Of a stretch of 64,000 bases of DNA, positions 23,093-33,991 are shown piece by piece; position 1 is the stretch's first letter, and every line of letters starts with the position of its first letter. A model generated the notes under the pieces. That model saw only the letters and a program-made list of their open reading frames with translations. It was not told the origin of the DNA and did not search any database. The translations under genes and the position numbers were made by a program. This DNA comes from Ceratobasidium sp. AG-K (Eukaryota; Basidiomycota; Agaricomycetes; Cantharellales; Ceratobasidiaceae). Location of the stretch: positions 3,410,001 through 3,474,000 of the forward strand of contig JAWNGF010000004.1 in assembly GCA_037039685.1 (NCBI GenBank), given 5' to 3'.

Positions 23093-23178
23093 TGTCCCCA
23101 CCGTGAATCGAACACGGGCTGCTTCGGAATGCGTTCGTTGACCACAACGAAGCGTCATAACCACTAGACCATAGGAAC
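23093..23178 (-). tRNA. tRNA-His (GTG anticodon) with 14-nt intron
   Basis: Folded by hand. The acceptor stem pairs GTTCCTA with TGGGGAC (with G-T pairs) and discriminator A. The D arm holds GTC/GAC. The anticodon stem is CTTCG/CGAAG with loop TTGTGG then C, giving anticodon GTG. The T arm is CCGTG-TTCGATT-CACGG. Between position 37 and the 3' side of the loop lies a 14-nt insert, the canonical site for eukaryotic tRNA introns; total 86 nt. The mature first base is the usual acceptor position, so G-1 would be added after transcription, as normal for eukaryotic tRNA-His. Confidence 0.85.
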
Positions 23179-23275
23179 TTATGTCCACAGGGGACACATT
23201 ACCAATATAATCAGTTAGAATCTGTCAAGCGCCGGCGTTGTGCCGTTTGTGACAGTGACAGCTCATCCTTGCCAC

Positions 23276-24974
23276 ATGACAACCCCTGGTGCTGGTAAGT
23301 CAACGTTGCGTTCGAGTGTACCTCAAAATGGATTAATTAGTGATTTAGGTACTTCTTCACCCAACCTGAACCCCGCCCCAAAGCGCTCAAAATGGGACGA
23401 CGTGGAAGAGGATCCCCCTATTCATATTGTACCAAAAAAACGATCCAAAAAATCGACCAGAGTTCGCGAACCTTCTCCTGATCTTCCTGCATTATCGCGA
23501 GAGCCAGAGCCGGATACGGCCGCACAGGTCACCTCGCGAGCACTTCGACCAGCAGAAGACAATAGTCCTCGTCCAGCTATTTCCACTCGAAGTCGATTTG
23601 TCCCCCCTCGGACGGCTCATCCTCCGATCCAGCCTTGTCGGTCTGTTTACTGCTATGAGAGGCTGAATCATATTGAAGAGGGAACGTACGGCGTCGTGTT
23701 TCGCGCTCGAGACAAGGAGACGGGTGAAATCGTTGCGCTTAAAAAGCTCAAACTGGACGAGGAGAAGAATGGTTTTCCGATTACTAGTCTGCGAGAAGTC
23801 ATGGCACTTATGGTTTGCAAGCACGAGCATGTCGTTGGAGTGCGAGAGATTGTTGTTGGGGATACATTAACCCAGTAAGTACTGGTGGCTTTTTCTGTGC
23901 GATATATCTTACAACGCCTTCGTAGAGTCTACATCGTGATGGATTTTATTGAACACGACCTCAAGCAACTTCTTACACAGATGCCTTCACCTTTCTTACA
24001 ATCGGAGATTAAAACTTTACTTCGACAGCTGCTCTCTGCCGTGGCGCATTGTCACGCAAACTGGGTACTGCATCGAGACCTTAAAACAAGCAATTTGTTG
24101 ATGAACAACCGAGGTCAAATCAAGGTTGCAGACTTCGGGCTGGCCCGAACATTTGGGGATCCATTGGGTGACATGACCCAACTAGTTGTCACGCTCTGGT
24201 ACCGGTAAGCAAGTGTCATTATATTTGCGTTGTGGTTTGAGCTCACGGCTCGATAGCGCCCCGGAACTTTTGCTCGGAGAAGCAGCGTACTCCACTGCAG
24301 TGGACGTATGGTCTGTTGGTTGTATTTTTGGAGAATTGTTACTTCATGAGCCAGTCTTTCAAGCCAAGGGAGAGATGGAGCTGCTCTCAATGGTACATGT
24401 GATTAACGTCAAGTGCACTGCATTATTAACATATTACCAGTAGATATTTAAGTTATTGGGCCACCCAAATGAAAAATCTTGGCCTGGGTTTTCCAAGTTA
24501 CCGCTAGCCAAGACGGTTAATACATCTGCCTCCTGGTGAGTTCGTACCGTTCCTTGTTTGATTGACTCCTAATTATGCAAATCCAGGCCATCGACTCTGC
24601 GAATAAAGTTTCCTCATCTTACCGCCGCAGGACTTGATCTCCTGTCCAGCCTCCTGGCTTATGATCCGGCACAGCGCATTAGTGCAGAAGACGCACTAAA
24701 CCATCCGTATTTCTCGTATGTTCATGCTCCGCATATCGATCTCACTTCGAACCTTATACTCTGTCTCTAGGGAGTCGCCGTTGCCCAAGCATCCCTCTCT
24801 ATTCGGCTCGTTTCCGTCGCTCGCTGCAGGAGAAAAGTCAGTCTCTTGTTTAATATCTCCACGCTCAACCGCTAACTGACATCTCCGGAAATTAGGAGGA
24901 GGAAGCCCGACAGCCCTTCTGCCCCTACCCGAGTTGCGGATTACAAACTACTCATTGACTTTGATATCCCTTGA
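23276..24974 (+). CDS. PITSLRE-type cyclin-dependent kinase (CDK11-like)
   Basis: About 450-residue CMGC serine/threonine kinase. From ATG 23276 a disordered basic leader ([31 protein letters not shown]) of about 120 residues precedes the kinase domain: Gly loop [13 protein letters not shown], catalytic Lys in [13 protein letters not shown], the C-helix [10 protein letters not shown] that names the CDK11 family, hinge [14 protein letters not shown], catalytic loop [23 protein letters not shown], activation segment [17 protein letters not shown], and [14 protein letters not shown]. The protein ends [11 protein letters not shown]11 kinases bind cyclin L and act in transcription and splicing. 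CDK10 carries PISSLRE instead, which argues for CDK11. A 54-nt intron with GTAAGT donor at 23295-23348 is likely; because it is a multiple of three, retention would keep the frame. Converges on ORC4 (172 bp). Confidence 0.88.
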
Positions 24975-25146
24975 GGCCCTGATGTTCAACGGTTGACTTG
25001 TATTCATGACATGTACGCCTCGTGTATCTCAGCTCGCTCTAGTTTCGTTGTACACACCGAATGCCGTTTTAAGCCGAGACGCAATGACATAATAATACAA
25101 GCATCCTAGAAATTACCATTTAACCATAAAACATATTCCAAATCGA

Positions 25147-28100
25147 TCAACTTGATGCGCCCTGCACAAACCATCGCTTCAATGCGCTATGGCCGAGCCT
25201 TTCTACTGCCTCTTTGATATCAGATCGGTCTGGTACGCACCGATACTTGACATATGCGCGTCCAGTAGAGTTTGATGCAGCCCCTGCGAGTAGGACTATT
25301 TTGTGCGTTACAAGTCTCTCAAACGCCTGTGATACCAGAGCGAGATTAGAAGACAGCGACATGAAATCGCGTCAACCGCGGTCACTACAAATTTGGGCAC
25401 TTACCGCTTCGAGGACTGGTTCGGGAACACGCATCAGGCCAAGTCCACGGCCTTGCATCTGGACCAACGCCTTGGTGACGGCCTCATTGCCCAGCTCTCG
25501 TTTGATCTCGTCGCACAACATCTTGAACGTGAACATATCGTGCCCTTTATCATGGATGTGCTGAGTCGCGATGAGCAAGGTAACTGATGGATACGCTAGC
25601 TCTGTTTGAAATTCAAGTGAGGTCGTGGGCATCGAAGGCAGGACTAAACCTAACCTTGTAAGAATGTGAATGGGAGGGGTGCGCATTGGGCTTGTATGCT
25701 ACGCGCTACGGTTCCTATGTTAATCCAGGGGGAGGATGGAGTCAGGCTTGCTACAGCTCCAGACTGTGCGTGCCATCGAGTTAACATACACTTTGAATTA
25801 TCATTACCCGATGCTTACCAGTATACGAAGTAGCAATCTGACATCTCTTGATAGGTCAAAAATGTCCTCGAGCACCTGCTTAAACTGCCTGTCAATGACG
25901 ACCCTCTGTGATAGATGATCATTAGCAAGCAAGCAAGTATCGTGGTATCGTTAGAATCATACATCTATGGCGTCTTTCCAGCTGCTTTGCCAAGAGTCCC
26001 GCTGAGCAGAACTGCCAGTTTGTTTCTTGTGTTTCTTAGGTGTCGCCAAGAGGCGGTTCTTCTCCAGTTGAACGGGTGTAGTCATAGTGGACACGACCAG
26101 ACTGACATAAGAATCAAGCGAGGTTGGAGGCGACACACGAATAATGCGATGCGAGAATCGAGACTTGACCCGTTTCTCGAGCATAGTTATACAGTCCTAC
26201 AAAGCAGTAGAGAATGGTCAGGGTTAAAACCTACAGCTTGTAATAAATCAATGCTCACGATGCGACTTGTCACTCCGACCACAACCAACCCTTGCGATCC
26301 CTGCCCCGCCCTGCACGACTGTACAGTGTCAAGCAGACAATACAAGAGGGCCTGTCGGGCGTGCTCAGCAAACAAGTCAAAGGCGTCGAGTACCACTATG
26401 ACTGGTCGAACTTGTCTCGCCAATGCCCCTACAATCTGAGGCAAGTGTGTGGCAGTTGGCTGTAATTTGGTCCGGCGTGAGAATTCTGTTTACTTTCAAG
26501 TAGCCTGCACTCACGACTTGAATACTGGAAGGGCCACCATCAAGAGTCTCTATTTCCTGGTCGGCGTCGTCTGGAGGCACATCTAGGGCCTCTCCACTTT
26601 GTAGTACTAGCTGTCGTGCAACCTCGCGCATTGCCAGGCGATCATTTGTCTGAGCGTGTCCAGAGAGATGTATCACAATTGGTGCAGTGGGCGTAGCAGC
26701 GGCTTGAGGGCCCCGGCTAGGAGCTATTTTGGGCTTTCCGCCGCGCTTCGTGGGGCTACTTGGAGGCGGAGTAGATGATCGAGACTGACCCAACACCCGA
26801 TTCAAGGTTCTGATTGCGCGTATGACAGTCTAATGTAGAAAGTCTGTCAGATGGATGGGGTCGAGGGAAACAACGCATACATACTCTTGTCTTCCCACTT
26901 CCTCTGGGGCCCACCAATAAACAGCTGTTCCCTTCTCCCGTTTCTACAGTACGGCGCAGGAGAGTTCGCAGTTTGATAACAGCTTCGGTTTCATTATTTT
27001 CCTCTGCAACTCCAATTTCAGTGGCCTTTCCTACCGCCGACTGAGCATCCCCAGACGCCTCCTCTCCGGTAATCGCAGCCCAAGGAGGGTCCCGAAGCGC
27101 TCGAAGCACAGACGACTGCTGTTTAGAAAACCACGCGTTAAACTCTTGTCCGGTCGGAGGTTCCTCTTCTTCCTCCTCGAGCTCCTTCATGCGAACCGCG
27201 TGGCTTGGAGTACCGAACAAACGCGTTCGCGAGGGAGTAGCCATCAGCCGGCTCTTGCTTGGGGTCATAGGGATAGTGCGGGTTCGTGAGGGGGTCATAT
27301 CATACGCTGCAAGCACAGTCTCGAGTGCCGGCTCTGAATGAGCCGTTGGTAGGCCTTTTGCCAAGTCTGGGCGCTTGGGGCCCATGCCGCTGATCGAGGA
27401 TTGGGAGTTTGTTCTCCTAAAGGGAGTTTGAGAATTATCGAAAGGATTCTCCGCGTCGGTGGCGATCGATGAACTAGATGTTTGCCGGCTCAAGTTTTGC
27501 TGTGTCGGTCCCGCCGGCCCTGATAATACAGTATCCATCCAAGAACGGGAACGGGAACGTGGCAAAGATTCATCGACTTCTCCTAAACGCCGTTCTGGGA
27601 GGGCACGGATGATTATAACTTCTTCCCCACCCTCGGACTCCGTTTCCGGTGCCCCGACTCTGTCCTTGCTGGGACTGTCTGGTACCTTGTTCGCCCGCGA
27701 CTTCCCCCGCTCAACGACCACGCCCGTTAGGAAGCATTTGGGCAATGGTGGATCACCCTCTCGCATGACCCCCTTCTTCCTCATATCCTCGGCGGACGTC
27801 AGAGCCATACGAGCTAGGGAGGCTAGCTTGTCCAAATGTCGCACTGGATCAACATGGTGTTGGTGATCGTAAATCGACTTGTCGGAGTCTGATTCACTGT
27901 CAGACGTATTGGCCTGCGAAAGGGGGAAGGATGGTGAAGGCGAGGGACCACGGGACGTATATGGAGATGAAGTTGTGTAGTTCAAGGCCGACGGTGGGCG
28001 AGAAACAGAAGACGAGCGGGAAGCAGATGGAGGCTGATGTGACGCAAGGGAATAGGAGTCGCCTGGTCCAAACAACCCTCTTTTTGGGGATTTGCGTGGT

Positions 28101-29183
28101 TTAGGACGAGATAGTGGTGCTTCGCTATCATCGGCAGACGAGCTGATGTAGGCGCCTTCGTCACCAGACGACAACCCAGGGTACTCATTCTCATCTGCTC
28201 CTCCCATCGGCACCATATAATCCACATAAACGTCGCCGTTCGCAAGCGCCCGCTTGTTAGGTGAAGCGTGTAGCTTACGAGCCGAACCAGGAACTTTCTT
28301 CGGCGTTCCCCCTTTCAATTTGGAAAAAGCTGGAGTTGTGGTATGGGAGCCTCCGCGTCGCTGTTGGCAGCAGAAGAGTGACCTCCGGCCGAGGCGGAGC
28401 TCGAGTATGTGGCATCTTGGCCTGCACCGGAATGGGATGCAGAGGATACTGTTCCATCATCGCGAAGGAGTTGACGAGCGGGTGCCTTTTTGCGTCCACG
28501 AGCAGCACCCGGTACGGCAGGCTTCAGAGGGGACCCCTGGGACGATCCACTAAGGTTAATGACCGGCTCTCCTGCCAATTGCGAGAATAGATTTGATGCG
28601 CGTGACGCGTCGGCCCTAGGAGTCGCGTCTAGATCAAAAGCTTTAGCCGCCGCGCTTTTGCTCGGGGAAGTGCGTCGCTGTGGCTTGGAAGGTGTAGAGG
28701 CAGTCGCACGAGGCGCCGCGTCCTCGGAACCTTGAGACCTCGAGACAACCACGATACCGGTGGCCGCTCTCTTGACGGTCTTGGGCGTTTTGGCACCTTT
28801 TGTGCGAGGGGTTTTGCTGGGAGTGGGCTCCGGGGTAGTGGGATGCGCGAGAAAATCAATCTCATCGGGCTATATAGTTATTAATATCACTGTTGAATCT
28901 ATGACGGTGCATTACTCACCTGGCTATTGGCAGGCGCGGGTTTCTTCCTGCTCTTCGACGGCGTACTAAAGAGTTTCGGCTGCGGTTCAAAATGACTTTA
29001 GTTAGGAGCTATGGATCGGTTTTAAATAAGCACCTTCTTTGATATTATTTGAGGAGACGCATCCCACTCGTCCTCTTCGCTCTCTGTCTCTGGCCGCGAC
29101 CTATATGACCCCCGAGACGAGACACTGGCGCTACGAGGCTTGGTGGGCGTCACAGCGTCGTACTTTCGTTTACCTGCTGGCAT
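25147..29183 (-). CDS. ORC4: Origin recognition complex subunit 4 with long N-terminal extension
   Basis: AAA+ subunit of the origin recognition complex that marks replication origins. The ATPase part has Walker A LLVGPRGSGKT near 26905, then IRTLNRVLGQS, IVIHLSGHAQTNDRLAMREV, Walker B-like PVIVVLDAFDLFAEH, LVVVGVTSRI with sensor features, and ERLVTHKIVLLAG near the winged-helix C terminus. Ahead of Walker A lie about 600 residues of Ser/Pro/Lys-rich sequence spread over three exons (from ATG 29183, MPAGKRKYDAVTPTKPRS). These include AARGRKKAPARQ and KTPRTKGAKTPKTVKR, resembling AT-hook or basic DNA-binding tracts, and many SP/TP sites. Human Orc4 is about 436 residues, so this copy is unusually long. 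The extension is joined to the ATPase exon by open frame and clean introns; a fusion of two genes is less likely, since no stop or promoter-like gap intervenes. Confidence 0.85.
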
Positions 29184-29500
29184 CTCTTCGAGCTGAGAAG
29201 TCTATTCAAGCGCTCATATACTAAGCAACGAGTAAACCGAGATGGCAAGGCTGTGGTTTGGGGTGCGGGGGAAGTACCGATATAATCACGAGTCACGTGC
29301 TACGTGCCTCATGTTTGTTGAGTAATAATTCCCTAATCGGGCCACTTTCGAGTGACGCACTGCTCACGGAATGAACTCGCTCAGAACCGAGCCATAGTGC
29401 GTTTGTGTTCAGCGTATACGTTTTCACATTGGATTCATATAATTCATTACATTACGCTCAAACTTTCCTGCTACTCGACCGCCGGTGGGAGCAGTCGCTT
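29184..29500. other. Intergenic region, ORC4 promoter
   Basis: 317 bp between the ORC4 start and the DAP1 stop. It contains a CACGTG E-box at 29294-29299, 111 bp upstream of the ORC4 ATG. No gene is seen. Confidence 0.35.
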
Positions 29501-30041
29501 CTACGGCAGGTTCCTCACGGCCTCGGGCAGGTCAGACACCTTCCCAATAATGTTGTATTTCTAGAGCGACGCACGTTAAATACAACCATCAGTGTCCAAG
29601 TACACACGTACCTTGGTGAAGAACCCATGCCATTGGTCAAGCGTCTGCCGCTCCGATGCATCCAACGTGCTGTAATCCGGGACAGCGTCTTCAGGTTTCA
29701 AACTCGACTTGCCCAGCGCTATAAAAACACCATCAATCAGAATCTGTCCTATTCCAGAAACCGGAAACATACCAACGCTAGCGTCCTTGCCGGCTAGCAA
29801 GGCATACGACCCGCCCGGCCCATACGTGTCCCGCTTGGCCGATACGTCAAATACGGTACCTTTGATAGATACGTACACCGGCTTGCTGGGGTCGCTACCG
29901 TCAAATTCTTTGAGCTGGTCGAGGGTGAATGGATCTTCCTTGGGAGGCGCCAGGGGCTATCAGCCATATTCTCGTTAGTCGGGCCAGGCGAACAACGGTG
30001 AGATATATGATCCGTGTTACCTCGGGCGGGGCTGTATTCAT
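29501..30041 (-). CDS. DAP1: Dap1/MAPR heme-binding cytochrome b5-like protein
   Basis: Membrane-associated progesterone receptor family; Dap1 binds heme and supports Erg11/P450 activity in sterol synthesis. Start ATG 30041 gives MNTAPPE, then a spliced PLAPPKEDPFTLDQLKEFDG. The b5-like fold shows VYVSIKGTVFDVSAKRDTYG, PGGSYALLAGKDAS with the Tyr expected to ligate heme (as in YGPEGPYGVFAGRDAS of PGRMC1), and a last exon KYNIIGKVSDLPEAVRNLP ending TAG 29501. About 125 residues in four exons. No N-terminal membrane helix is visible, as in yeast Dap1 and unlike human PGRMC1. ERG26, another sterol gene, lies 2.5 kb away. Confidence 0.9.
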
Positions 30042-30662
30042 ATTGTTTAAGAAAGGCGAAGAGGTGCGGTGAGGTCGATGGTGGCGTGGACGTGGTTGGT
30101 TGTATGCAAGCGCCAGAGCCGGTTGAGTTTGATCAGATCAAGCCGGTTGCCATCTTGGAATCACGTTCAATTTGGAATCGACGGTTGCGAATTCAGTCAT
30201 ATTCCAGTGACGCACTGCGGCGGGAACGCCGTGGCCGACGTTAAGCGGACAAACATTTACGAATAGGGACGAGATATTAATCAAGCACATACACCCTTAG
30301 TTTATACTGTCGTATGTACGAGCTGAAATCCAAGATGAAAAATCTGAAAAGTGGCGCACAGCCAGAGCCAGCTCGGAACGACCACCGCCAAGGCCGACAA
30401 GGAACAAAGGCACAGGCAAAACGGCCTTGGAGCCGATAGATAGGGGTCTTTGACCAAAATAATATGTAAACGAGCGCAGGTATGAATGAAAGAAAAGGGC
30501 AAGCTGTAAAATACCCGCGCAAAAAGTGATAGTCCTTGCAATGCAAAATTGAGCAGTGATTCCCCATGCAACCCGATGACAACCCTCCGAACCGGTGAAC
30601 GTATTACTGACAAGGAACATCAGCATCCTCACAGATGAGTAACCAAGAGTACTCACAATAAT
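30042..30662. other. Intergenic region
   Basis: 621 bp between the DAP1 start and the membrane-protein stop. It should hold the DAP1 promoter and the 3' untranslated region of its neighbour. No supported gene. Confidence 0.35.
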
Positions 30663-31964
30663 CTAGATGGCATATTTGGACTTGGAAGTCACAGTGCCAT
30701 GACCCTGCGAGGACGACTCTTCGTCCTCAGCAAGTGTATCCAGTTGGTAAACCTCGCCGCCGTGAGACCCATTTCGCACATGTCGTATCTCGAAGCTCTT
30801 CTTTCCAGCGAACCGATCAGTGCTGGACGAAGTACGGCCCTTATACTCTCCAGAACCCGCGAATGGATCTTCTACAAGGCCGGGAGAGCGCAGAGGCCCG
30901 GAGGGATGAGAGTCGTAGATGACCACACTTCCCCTAGCGCGTGCACTGGCCTCTCCAAAGATGCTCCCCCGGTTTACGGAACGCATGCCCGAGTCAAAGC
31001 TTGGTCTTGGCTGTCCGTCGCTGCCAAGGCCCGGCGACGCAAGGTCCCAAACCTCCCCGTCGTGCTCGTACCCCTCCGGGTAGAAGCTATGCCGTATGCT
31101 ATCGGCGCGGTGTGTCGTGGGGAACGAAACATTGGAAAATACACTCTCAATCTGGGCTCGCCTTCCGTTCTGAACAAATTGGGGGCGAGGACGAGCAAGG
31201 GGTATCGTTGAATTGGGCGTTGTGCCTATCGAAGTGCGATCGGGAGTGAGAGGGCCCATATCACGGGGCAGGCCAGGGCCGTCGTAGATGAACGACTCGG
31301 GGTGATGAGCGGTGCGACCTTCGAACTTTTTCCATGTCTCGCCTTGAGGAAAGTACGAGTCTCCCACAGCGACCCCGCGTCGGTCGTCTCCCAGGTGAGG
31401 GGGCTGACCGTCTTCGGGGGAGAAGCGGGGTTTGTCTCCATAGAGAACGTCTTTCTTGGTCTTGTCGTCGACGTCCCAACGCTTTGTGGATCGAGGCAGG
31501 CGGCGATAGTACCACTGGCAAATGTAGCAGTACAACGCAAGCAGGACTATCAAGGCAGTGCCTCCCGAGGCGATACCTACCACGACCGTAGGCATGGTGG
31601 TAAGTGCATCATGGACCAATTGTGTCGGGTCGAGTATGTAGGTAGAGGTTGCCTGTGCGTTGAGAGCGGCGGTGGCCAATGTAGGAGTCAAGTCAGCGGT
31701 GCTGCCCGCCGTCGACTGGGATGCGCTCGTGGTGGTAGGAACCGATGGAACATTGCGGGTCCCAGTGGGTCCGATAGTGTAGATGGGAGCAATACTGTCG
31801 AAAATCAACCCAGAAGCCGTCGGTAGACCCAGGTTGCCAGAGATCGTCTGTGCACCTCCGTCGGTAGCAAAGTAGACGGAGAAACTTGTGTCTTGACGGG
31901 GAGCAAGGTGCTGACGGGCCTGAGCGTGACCACGGATCGCTTGGCGGGAGTCAAAAGACCGCAT
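30663..31964 (-). CDS. Single-pass membrane protein with Ser/Thr-rich ectodomain
   Basis: Single-exon frame of 433 residues from ATG 31964 (MRSFDSRQAIRGH) to TAG 30663. Residues about 75-115 are Ser/Thr/Ala-rich (VPTTTSASQSTAGSTADLTP). A hydrophobic helix, VVVGIASGGTALIVLLALYC, follows near residues 130-150, then a basic stop-transfer stretch (YYRRLPRSTKRWD). The long cytosolic tail is polar and disordered. No cleavable signal peptide is evident, so topology is inferred. This Ser/Thr-stalk, one-helix and disordered-tail layout is common in Agaricomycete predicted membrane proteins and resembles Mid2/WSC-like sensors, but no WSC or other named domain is visible. Function unknown. Confidence 0.75.
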   Translation of the reverse strand: MRSFDSRQAIRGHAQARQHLAPRQDTSFSVYFATDGGAQTISGNLGLPTASGLIFDSIAPIYTIGPTGTRNVPSVPTTTSASQSTAGSTADLTPTLATAALNAQATSTYILDPTQLVHDALTTMPTVVVGIASGGTALIVLLALYCYICQWYYRRLPRSTKRWDVDDKTKKDVLYGDKPRFSPEDGQPPHLGDDRRGVAVGDSYFPQGETWKKFEGRTAHHPESFIYDGPGLPRDMGPLTPDRTSIGTTPNSTIPLARPRPQFVQNGRRAQIESVFSNVSFPTTHRADSIRHSFYPEGYEHDGEVWDLASPGLGSDGQPRPSFDSGMRSVNRGSIFGEASARARGSVVIYDSHPSGPLRSPGLVEDPFAGSGEYKGRTSSSTDRFAGKKSFEIRHVRNGSHGGEVYQLDTLAEDEESSSQGHGTVTSKSKYAI

Positions 31965-32577
31965 GCTGGTGATTGCAAGTTGAATGTGTGAAGGATGGTT
32001 GGTGAAAAGAATGTAAGGCCGAAAGAAAGCTAAGCAAAGCGAGTCCGAATCAACTGCAGAAAAGAATCGAGTCGGAGCCGCCTGTGTCGATTGGGACAAG
32101 GCTCGCTCCCGGCGGGGTGTGACGAGGGGAAAACGTGATTGTTGTCAACCAAACGAAGGTTATCTGGCTTATAGTCTCGCACGCGAACGAGAGTGCGAAT
32201 CTTCCAGGGGCAGATCAGTAACCAGCTCATATTCTCTCGGGGGCAACATACCAACAGCCCGCGGATTGACGGTGATTATTGTCAAAGGGACAGGAGCTAT
32301 GGTGGCGATCAGGTCCGAGACGTAAGCAAAGACTCGGCCACAACGGGGAACATGCTCACCGTGAGTGTCGTAGGGACAGAGAGCAGACTTGAATTCTGAG
32401 TGGTATAAGTTAGTCCTGGTTCCTCGGCAGGGCCCTTCGGCAAATTGCCGGAATGGATGCTGACCCACGGCCAATGACACACGCGCTGACCTAAGGCTGA
32501 CATACAAGACACGCTCACATAATCTCCACGCGGGGTATCGTACGTTTGGGATTTTGGCTCTTGACACGACACTCGAC
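31965..32577. other. Divergent promoter region
   Basis: 613 bp between the divergent starts of the membrane protein and the sterol dehydrogenase. No gene was recognised; both promoters must lie here. Confidence 0.4.
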
Positions 32578-33991
32578 ATGGCACTGGAATCTTACTTGGT
32601 TATTGGCGGAAGTGGTTTTCTGGGCCGGCACATTGTCGAGGCTCTTGTTGCCCGCGGTGAAAAACAGGTTGCGGTCTTTGACATTGTCCAGCGGTATCAC
32701 GACGTCCAGTTTTTCTCGGGAGACATTACCAATGAGGAAGAGGTAGCGGCGGCGATTCGCAAGGTGAGTTTAGGGACACGTAACAAAATTAAACCAGGGC
32801 TTATGTTTTATCCAGGCTAGTGTCACCTGCATTATTCACACAGCGTCTCCAGTACACGGCCTTGGTAAAGAGATTTACTGGAAAGTCAACGTGGACGGGA
32901 CCAAGGCGGTTATTGCTGCTGCACAGGCCAATGGCGTTCGCAAACTCGTCTACACGAGCAGTGCTGGCGTCGTATACAACGGAGAGGACCTCGTTGACGT
33001 GGACGAACGGCTAGATTATCCCGAAGTAGCCATGGACGCTTACAACGAGACCAAGGCAGAGGCTGAAAAACTGGTACTGGCCGCCAATGATGTTGAGAAC
33101 CTCCTCACGGTGGCTATACGCCCAGCCGGTATTTTCGGGTACGCATTTACTTGCCCGATGTGACCTGTCAATTAACGCCACGTACATAGACCCGGAGACC
33201 GACAAGTCATGAAGGGATTGATGGAAGTAGTGGCCAATGGTCAAACTCGCTTCCAGATTGGGTCAAACACGAACCTTTTCGACTGGACATATGTCACCAA
33301 CGTCGCGCATGCTCACCTCCTCGCCGCCGACAAGCTCGACAAGCCGCTTCCCCCCAAAGACGAGATCTTAAACTCGCCTCTCCCACCCGTTTCACTCACC
33401 ACCGAGCCTACTCCTCACCGCATTCCCACCTCTGCCGCACGCCCTCTGGGACCCACACTGAACCCCACCGAAGACGACCGTGAAGCTGCGAGGAGATTCG
33501 AGGCGACCGGCTTCCCACCCGATGTCCCTGTCCTGCGTACCAAATTCGACCCGCTTTCGGAGCACGCATTGAGCAAGGAAGATGTCTCTCCGCTTGCTGT
33601 CGCAGGCCAGGCGTTTTTCATCACCAACGGCGAGCCCGTCTATTTCTGGGACTTTACGCGTGCCGTTTGGCGTGCCTCTGGGCACGTACCTAGCAGCCGG
33701 TTCGTCTTCCCGAAGGACATTGGCCTCATGTTGGCCGGAGCTGCAGAGTGGTGGAGCTGGTTGACTGGCAAGGAGGCTGGGTTTACCCGATTCCGCGTTA
33801 CTTTTGCTTGTGCTTCCCGATGGTACAACATCGAGAAGGCGAGAAGGGTACTGGGGTACGAACCACAAGTTGGGTTGGAGGAAGGCGTGCAACTGATGGT
33901 CGACGTAAGTGATTTTCGCCGAGGGACATGATATAATACTTACTCTCTTTGATAGTGGTGGAAGAAGCAGCAGGCCGCAAAAAGTACTTGA
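32578..33991 (+). CDS. ERG26: Sterol-4-alpha-carboxylate 3-dehydrogenase (3-beta-HSD family)
   Basis: NAD(P)-dependent extended short-chain dehydrogenase; Erg26 oxidatively decarboxylates C4-carboxy sterols in ergosterol synthesis at the ER. Exons 32578-32763, 32816-33138, 33190-33904, 33956-33991 give 419 residues. The N terminus carries the nucleotide-binding YLVIGGSGFLGRHIVEAL. The active-site pair is in AYNETKAEAEKLVL (YxxxK) with upstream LVYTSSAGVVYNGED, and IRPAGIFGPGDRQ is typical of the family. FDWTYVTNVAHAHLLA and GEPVYFWDFTRAVW are 3-beta-HSD hallmarks. A Pro-rich insertion of about 60 residues (about 33370-33500) separates the latter two and is longer than in yeast. A short last exon encodes WWKKQQAAKST. 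A related C4-decarboxylase or another 3-beta-HSD remains possible. Confidence 0.88.
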
